This document shows positions 59,426 through 64,000 of a stretch of DNA of 64,000 nt, in pieces. Both the position numbers and the translations under genes were made by a program. Below the pieces are notes generated by a model. It ran no database searches and was not told the DNA's origin. It saw only the letters and a program-made list of their open reading frames with translations. Position 1 is the first letter of the stretch; each line of letters begins with the position of its first letter. The stretch is taken from assembly GCF_042665155.1 (NCBI RefSeq), contig NZ_JBHTCG010000006.1:186001-250000 (forward strand). Reading direction: 5' to 3'. This DNA is from Sphaerisporangium rhizosphaerae (GTDB taxonomy: Bacteria; Actinomycetota; Actinomycetes; Streptosporangiales; Streptosporangiaceae).

Positions 59426-61063
59426 ATGTCCGATGCCTTCATCATCTGCTCCAACCTCTCCTTCTCCTGGCCGGACGACACCCCGGTCTTCGACGATCTG
59501 TCCTTCACCGTGGGCGGCGGCCGCACCGGCCTCGTCGCGCCGAACGGTGCCGGCAAGAGCACGCTCCTCAAGCTGATCGCCGGCGAGCTCCAGCCCACTG
59601 CGGGCGGCGTGTCCGCCGGGGGAGTGCTCGGCTACCTCCCGCAGACGCTGCCCCTGCTCGGCGACCCGACGGTGGCCGAGGTCCTCGGCGTCGCCCCGGT
59701 GATCGAGGCGCTGGACGCCATCGAGGCCGGTGACGCCAGTGAGGAGCACTTCACCACGATCGGCGACGACTGGGACATCGAGGAACGCACCCGGGCCCAG
59801 CTCGACCGGCTCGGCCTCGGCGACCTCGCCCTCACCCGCCCCCTGCACACCCTCAGCGGCGGCCAGGTCGTCTCGCTCGGCCTGGCGGCGCAGCTCCTCA
59901 GACGCCCCGACGTCCTGCTGCTCGACGAGCCGACCAACAACCTCGACCTCGACGCGCGCCGCAAGCTCTACGCGGTGCTCGAAGACTGGAACGGCTGCCT
60001 GCTGCTGGTCAGCCACGACCGGGCGCTGCTCGACCGCATGGACCGCATCGCCGAGCTCGACGGGGGAGAGCTGCGCTCCTACGGCGGGAACTTCACCGAG
60101 TACGAGGAGGCCGTCCGCGCCGCCCGTGAGGTCGCCGAGAAGAACATCCGCAACGCCGAGCAGGAGGTCAAGCGCGAGAAGCGCGAGATGCAGCAGGCGC
60201 GTGAGCGGGCCGAACGCCGGGCGAGCAACGCCGCGCGCAACCTGGGCAACGCCGGCCTACCGAAGATCATCGCCGGGGGCCTGAAGCGGCGCGCCCAGGA
60301 GTCGGCGGGCAGGTCCAACGAGACGCACGCCGCGCGGGTAGGCGACGCCAAGTCCAAGCTGGACGAGGCGAGCCGGGCTCTGCGCGACGAGCAGAAGATC
60401 ACGCTGGAGCTGCCCGGCACCAACGTCCCCGCCGGGCGCACGGTCTTCCTCGGCGAGCGGATGCAGGTGCGCTACGGCGAGCGGCCCCTGTTCGCGGGCG
60501 ATGGTCTCGACCTGACCATCCGGGGGCCCGAGCGCATCGCCCTGACCGGCTCCAACGGCGCCGGCAAGTCGACCCTGCTGCGTCTGCTCAACGGCGACCT
60601 GGAGCCGGAGGGCGGCCTGGTCAGACGGGCGGACGGCCGGGTGGCGTACCTGTCCCAGCGGCTGGACCTGCTGAACCTCGGCCGCACCGTGGCGGAGAAC
60701 CTCGCCGCGTCCGCGCCCGAGATGCCGGAGGCGCAGCGGATGAACCTGCTCGCCCGATTCCTGTTCCGGGGCTCCCGCGTCCACCTGCCGGTCGGCGTGC
60801 TGTCCGGCGGAGAGCGCCTGCGCGCCACGCTGGCCTGCGTTCTGTACGCCGAGCCCGCGCCCCAGTTGCTGCTGCTGGACGAGCCGACCAACAACCTCGA
60901 CCTGGTCAGCGTCGGCCAGTTGGAGAGCGCGCTGAACGCCTACGAGGGCGCCTTCGTGGTCGTCAGCCACGACGAACGCTTCCTCGCCGAGATCAAGGTC
61001 GACCGCTGGCTCCGGCTCGCCGACGCCCGCCTCCAGGAGACCGCCGCTCCTGAGCTCGCCTGA
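59426..61063 (+). CDS. ABC-F family ATPase, first of two
   Basis: A 545-residue protein with two ABC domains and no membrane part: first Walker A APNGAGKST, signature TLSGGQVVSLGLAAQLLRR, Walker B VLLLDEPTNNLD; a charged linker helix (about 230-335: KREKREMQQARERAERRASN); second Walker A GSNGAGKST, signature VLSGGERLRATL, LLLLDEPTNNLD. ABC-F proteins act on ribosomes as translation factors or antibiotic protectors. The DEPTNNLD variant and the leader suggest a resistance-type member, not proven. The next ABC-F gene starts 34 bp downstream. Confidence 0.93.
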   Translation: MSDAFIICSNLSFSWPDDTPVFDDLSFTVGGGRTGLVAPNGAGKSTLLKLIAGELQPTAGGVSAGGVLGYLPQTLPLLGDPTVAEVLGVAPVIEALDAIEAGDASEEHFTTIGDDWDIEERTRAQLDRLGLGDLALTRPLHTLSGGQVVSLGLAAQLLRRPDVLLLDEPTNNLDLDARRKLYAVLEDWNGCLLLVSHDRALLDRMDRIAELDGGELRSYGGNFTEYEEAVRAAREVAEKNIRNAEQEVKREKREMQQARERAERRASNAARNLGNAGLPKIIAGGLKRRAQESAGRSNETHAARVGDAKSKLDEASRALRDEQKITLELPGTNVPAGRTVFLGERMQVRYGERPLFAGDGLDLTIRGPERIALTGSNGAGKSTLLRLLNGDLEPEGGLVRRADGRVAYLSQRLDLLNLGRTVAENLAASAPEMPEAQRMNLLARFLFRGSRVHLPVGVLSGGERLRATLACVLYAEPAPQLLLLDEPTNNLDLVSVGQLESALNAYEGAFVVVSHDERFLAEIKVDRWLRLADARLQETAAPELA

Positions 61064-61097
61064 CGCCTCCCCGCGACTCTTCCCCTGGTGATACCGA

Positions 61098-62804
61098 ATG
61101 TCTGAGACCGCTCTGCTCGCGCACGATCTCGTGCGCATCCTTGGGACGAGGCGGGTGCTCGACGGGGTCAGCCTCACCGCGGCGCCCGGGCACCGTATCG
61201 GCCTGATCGGCGAGAACGGCGTCGGCAAGTCCACGCTGCTGCGGCTGCTGGCCGGGGCCGACGAGCCGGACGCCGGCAGCGTCGTCCGGCCACCCGACCT
61301 GGGCTTCCTGCACCAGGAGATGCCGTTCGACGCCGCCGCCACGATCGCCGGCGTGCTGGACGACGCCCTGCGCGAAACGCGCGACGACCTGGCCGAGCTG
61401 GACAGGCTCGCCGGCGCGCTCGCCGACGCCCCGCCGGACTCCCCGGCCGCGGCCGGGCTTCTCGCCGCCTATGGTGAGCGGCTTGAACGAGCGCAGCAGG
61501 ACGAGGCGTGGGACGCCGACCGGCGTGCCGAGATCGTCCTGGCCGGGCTCGGGCTCGGCGGCGTGCCGCACGACCGCACGCTGGGATCCCTGTCCGGGGG
61601 CCGGCGGGCCAGGCTGGCGCTCGCCGCCCTGCTGGTGCGGCGTCCGGCGGCCCTGCTGCTGGACGAGCCCACCAACCATCTCGACGACGACGCCGCGATC
61701 TTCCTGGAGGAACGGCTGCGCGGCCTGCCCGGCGCCGTCGTGGTGGCCAGCCACGACCGGGCGTTCCTCGACGCCGTCTGCACGGACGTGATCGACCTCG
61801 ACCCGGCGGTGGACGGGCCCGTCCGGTACGGCGGCAACTACACCGCCTACCAGGCGGAGAAGCGTGCGGAGCGCGAGCGCTGGCGGCGGCGCTTCGCCGA
61901 GGAGCAGGAGGAGCTCGCCGAGCTGCGCCGCTCGGTCGCCGTCGCCGCGCACCAGGTCGCGCCGAACCGTCTGCTGCGCGACAAGGACAAGATGGGCTAC
62001 GGCCACCGGAGCGGCCGGGTGCAGAACCAGATCTCGCACCGCGTGCGCGACGCCGCCCGCAGGCTCGCCGACCTGGAGCGCAGCCAGGTCCCCCCGCCCC
62101 CGGCGCCGCTGCGCTTCCATCCCCCCGCCCTCGCCACCACCGCCACCTCTGCCACCGCCGCCACCTCCGGCGACCCGGCCGACTCCGCCCACTCCGGCGA
62201 CTCCGCCCACTCGGGCATAGGCGAGGCCCCGCTCGCCGATGGGCTTCTGGTGTCGATGCGGGGGATCGGCGTACCGGGACGGCTCACGCTCGGCCGCCTC
62301 GATGTCTCGGCGACCGATCGTCTGCTGGTCACCGGGCCCAACGGAGCGGGAAAGTCGACGCTTCTCGCGGTGCTGGCCGGGCGGCTGGACGCCTCCGGCG
62401 CGGTGCGGCGGCGGCCCGCGCTGAGAGTCGGCCTGCTGGCCCAGGACACCGTGTTCGACCGACCGGACCGCACCGCTCTGGAAACCTACGAGCTGGCGCT
62501 CGGGGCCGAGCGCGCCGAGTCGGTGCCGCTGCGCTCCCTCGGCCTGCTCGGCCCGCGAGAGCGCGGCAAGCGGGTCGGAGAACTGTCGGTCGGCCAGCGC
62601 CGCCGCCTCGCGCTCGCGCTGCTCGTCGCGGACCCGCCCGAACTGCTGCTGCTCGACGAGCCGACGAACCACCTCTCGCCCCGCCTGTCCGACGAGCTCG
62701 AGGAGGCCCTGGGCACGGGCCCCGGCGCCGTCGTGATCGCCAGCCATGACCGCTGGCTGCGCTCCCGCTGGCCGGGCCGCGAGATCGGCCTGCGGTCACC
62801 CTGA
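61098..62804 (+). CDS. ABC-F family ATPase, second of two
   Basis: A 568-residue twin-ABC protein: Walker A GENGVGKST, signature SLSGGRRARLALAALLVRRP and LLLDEPTNHLD in the first half; a linker (about 250-390) with a charged helix and a Ser/Thr/Ala/His-rich stretch containing DSAHSG twice; second Walker A GPNGAGKST, signature LSVGQRRRLALALLV where Val replaces the usual Gly, and LLLLDEPTNHLSP with Ser in place of Asp after the Walker B loop. The second site is thus atypical. Likely ribosome-acting and co-expressed with the upstream ABC-F gene. Confidence 0.92.
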   Translation: MSETALLAHDLVRILGTRRVLDGVSLTAAPGHRIGLIGENGVGKSTLLRLLAGADEPDAGSVVRPPDLGFLHQEMPFDAAATIAGVLDDALRETRDDLAELDRLAGALADAPPDSPAAAGLLAAYGERLERAQQDEAWDADRRAEIVLAGLGLGGVPHDRTLGSLSGGRRARLALAALLVRRPAALLLDEPTNHLDDDAAIFLEERLRGLPGAVVVASHDRAFLDAVCTDVIDLDPAVDGPVRYGGNYTAYQAEKRAERERWRRRFAEEQEELAELRRSVAVAAHQVAPNRLLRDKDKMGYGHRSGRVQNQISHRVRDAARRLADLERSQVPPPPAPLRFHPPALATTATSATAATSGDPADSAHSGDSAHSGIGEAPLADGLLVSMRGIGVPGRLTLGRLDVSATDRLLVTGPNGAGKSTLLAVLAGRLDASGAVRRRPALRVGLLAQDTVFDRPDRTALETYELALGAERAESVPLRSLGLLGPRERGKRVGELSVGQRRRLALALLVADPPELLLLDEPTNHLSPRLSDELEEALGTGPGAVVIASHDRWLRSRWPGREIGLRSP

Positions 62805-62896
62805 GCCCTGTGGGAGGTGCGCCGGTGACCTGCTGGCCGGGCCGCGAGATCCGTCTGCGGTCCCCCTGGGCCGCGTAGGAGGTGGGCCGGGTGCGC
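62767..62896. repeat. 65-bp imperfect tandem duplication at the ABC-F gene end
   Basis: 62767-62831 and 62832-62896 start with the same GCTGGCCGGGCCGCGAGATC and share most later bases. The first copy encodes the C-terminus WPGREIGLRSP and stop; the second lies downstream and has lost that stop. Confidence 0.75.
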
Positions 62897-62913
62897 CGGA
62901 GCCGGCGCGGTCG

Positions 62914-63894
62914 TCAGGACCCGTGGCCGGGCGCCACCCCCACCCAGCGGTGGTAGGCGGCCAGGTCGACGTTGCCGCCGCACACGATGGTGACGACGTG
63001 CCGTCCGGCGAAGCGGTCACGGTCTTCGAGGATCGCCGCGATGCCGAGCGCGGCCGATGGTTCGACGACCAGACCGGCGTGGTCGAGGAGCATCCGCATC
63101 CCGGCCATGATCGACGCCTCCTGGACCAGGACGGCGTCGTCGGCGACCAGGAGCAGATCGTCCAGGACGGCCGGGATGGGACGACGGCCGGCGACGCCGT
63201 CGGCGATGGTGTCGGTCGAGTCGGTGGTGACGACGCGCCGCTCGCGGAAGGAGCGGGTCATCGCCGGTGCGCCCAGCGGCTGGACGCAGATCACCTCGAC
63301 CTCGGGCGCCAGGGCCTTGACCACATGACCCACGCCGGTGGCCAGTGCCCCGCCGCCAAGAGCGATCAGGACGGCGTCGAAGGACGGCTTGGAGTCCACC
63401 AGTTCCAGGCCGATGGTCGCCGCGCCCTCACAGGTCTCGATGTCCAGGCTGTCCTCGACCAGCCGGATGCCCTCGTACCGCGCGAGGTCCGCGGCCCGTT
63501 CGCGGGCCATGTCGAAGTCGCCGTCCACCAGCTCCAGCGTGGCGCCCAGCGCGCGGATGCGGCCGAGCTTGGCCGCGGGCGCGAAGCGGGAGGCCACGAC
63601 GGTGACGTCGAGCCCCCGCCCTCGTCCGGACCACGCGAGGGCCTGGCCGAGGTTGCCCGCGCTGGCGCACACCACGGCTCGCGAGCCACCGCCGGCGAGC
63701 AGGCTCGCGATCACCTCGGTGCCGCGGGCCTTGAAGCTGCGCACCGGGTTCGCCGTTTCGAGCTTGATGCTCACCGCGCAGCCCAGGCCGGGCTCCAGCG
63801 CGTCGCAGGGATACAGCGGAGTGTCGAGGAACATCGGGTCGATCAGCCGGCGAGCCGCCCGAATCCGAGCGGTGTCGAGGCGCGTCTCCTGCAC
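62914..63894 (-). CDS. PLP-dependent serine/threonine dehydratase-like enzyme
   Basis: A 326-residue fold-type II PLP enzyme. Lys55 in RSFKARGT is the PLP lysine; SAGNLGQALAWS is the substrate loop, ALGGGALATGVG the phosphate-binding glycine loop, and VCGGNVD the C-terminal block. It resembles threonine dehydratase and serine racemase; no ACT regulatory domain. GTG 63894 lacks a ribosome site but TACACT lies 8 bases before it, so a leaderless message is plausible; longer frames extend into a divergent DUF397 gene. Confidence 0.88.
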   Translation of the reverse strand: MQETRLDTARIRAARRLIDPMFLDTPLYPCDALEPGLGCAVSIKLETANPVRSFKARGTEVIASLLAGGGSRAVVCASAGNLGQALAWSGRGRGLDVTVVASRFAPAAKLGRIRALGATLELVDGDFDMARERAADLARYEGIRLVEDSLDIETCEGAATIGLELVDSKPSFDAVLIALGGGALATGVGHVVKALAPEVEVICVQPLGAPAMTRSFRERRVVTTDSTDTIADGVAGRRPIPAVLDDLLLVADDAVLVQEASIMAGMRMLLDHAGLVVEPSAALGIAAILEDRDRFAGRHVVTIVCGGNVDLAAYHRWVGVAPGHGS

Positions 63895-64000
63895 GAATCG
63901 GCAGTGTAGCGCGGTGGCCAGGGTTCGTCCCGGCCTGGTCGGGGTCCGTGACAGCAAGAACCCGTCCGGTCCGATCCTCGCGATCGCCGCCACCGAGTGG
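63872..64000 (+). CDS. DUF397 protein, cut by the window end
   Basis: The plus frame reads SCTNRQCSAVARV and then GLVGVRDSKNPSGPILAIAA before TEW at the last bases; Cys-x-x-Val-Ala and VRDSKNPSGP are the DUF397 hallmarks. The GTG at 63872 would give an N-terminus of suitable length but without the usual Trp, and overlaps the dehydratase start on the other strand by 23 bp. It may be intact with an unusual overlap or a 5'-truncated remnant. An XRE-DUF5753 gene would normally lie nearby, outside the window or absent. Confidence 0.6.
   Translation, partial: MSRRVSCTNRQCSAVARVRPGLVGVRDSKNPSGPILAIAATEW

Noticed and set aside
1..64000. CRISPR arrays
   Set aside because: No regularly spaced repeats of 24-40 bp with unique spacers. 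The kinase repeats are contiguous in-frame coding units and the others are short or only two copies.
1..64000. tRNA and rRNA genes
   Set aside because: I looked for T-loop sequences (GGTTCGAxTCC) with matching acceptor stems and saw none convincing; the element end is next to glnA, not a tRNA gene.

Overview
The window is very GC-rich DNA with strong third-position G/C bias, frequent GTG starts, many 4-bp stop/start overlaps and typical actinobacterial families (DUF4191, DUF3043, DUF397, DUF5753, QcrA/B/C, type I glutamine synthetase with a GlnR box). It is best read as the chromosome of a filamentous actinomycete. A Streptosporangiales-type host is my inference from gene content; I cannot prove a genus.

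Positions 1 to about 12800 are one end of an integrated mobile element. On the minus strand an excisionase-like gene is followed by an archaeo-eukaryotic type primase with a P-loop domain, a zinc-ribbon protein, a chain of small coupled genes (one terminase-small-subunit-like), two coiled-coil proteins and an 861-residue phage tape measure protein. On the plus strand lie an XRE regulator and a tyrosine integrase, which ends 27 bp from the 3' end of glnA. A GntR regulator, two coupled hypothetical genes and a small membrane protein boxed by two copies of the same terminator fill the left part. No terminase large subunit, portal, capsid, tail tube or conjugation gene is visible, so the element looks like a satellite or a reduced prophage; its other end lies outside the window.

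Positions 12803 to 28325 are core metabolism: glnA under a clear GlnR box; lipB and lipA beside sucB and lpdA (lipoate supply next to two enzymes of lipoyl chemistry); pepA; a GntR/DUF1648 pair; and cobU and cobS of cobalamin assembly. Between them are an RDD protein, a methyltransferase, a DUF4191 membrane protein, a peptidase S51 relative and a TIGR01777 epimerase.

Positions 28684 to 44985 hold an aldo-keto reductase, a membrane-anchored SMI1/KNR4-like protein, the four-gene envelope-stress set pspA-pspAA-htpX-pspAB, a DUF2156 lipid aminoacyltransferase-like protein, a Ser/Thr kinase with a C-terminal beta-propeller, a SIMPL protein, nadA, erpA, a PfkB kinase, and a cysteine desulfurase with a TusA-like sulfur carrier.

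Positions 45199 to 53893 are the aerobic respiratory supercomplex: ctaC-ctaD-ctaF on plus and ctaE-qcrC-qcrA-qcrB on minus, separated by an L,D-transpeptidase lipoprotein and strong terminators. The right end carries a degenerate receiver protein with trpD, small stress-type proteins, a WhiJ-like trio (ATPase, XRE-DUF5753, DUF397), two tandem ABC-F ATPases behind a long leader with tiny ORFs, a serine/threonine dehydratase-like enzyme, and a second DUF397 gene cut by the window edge.
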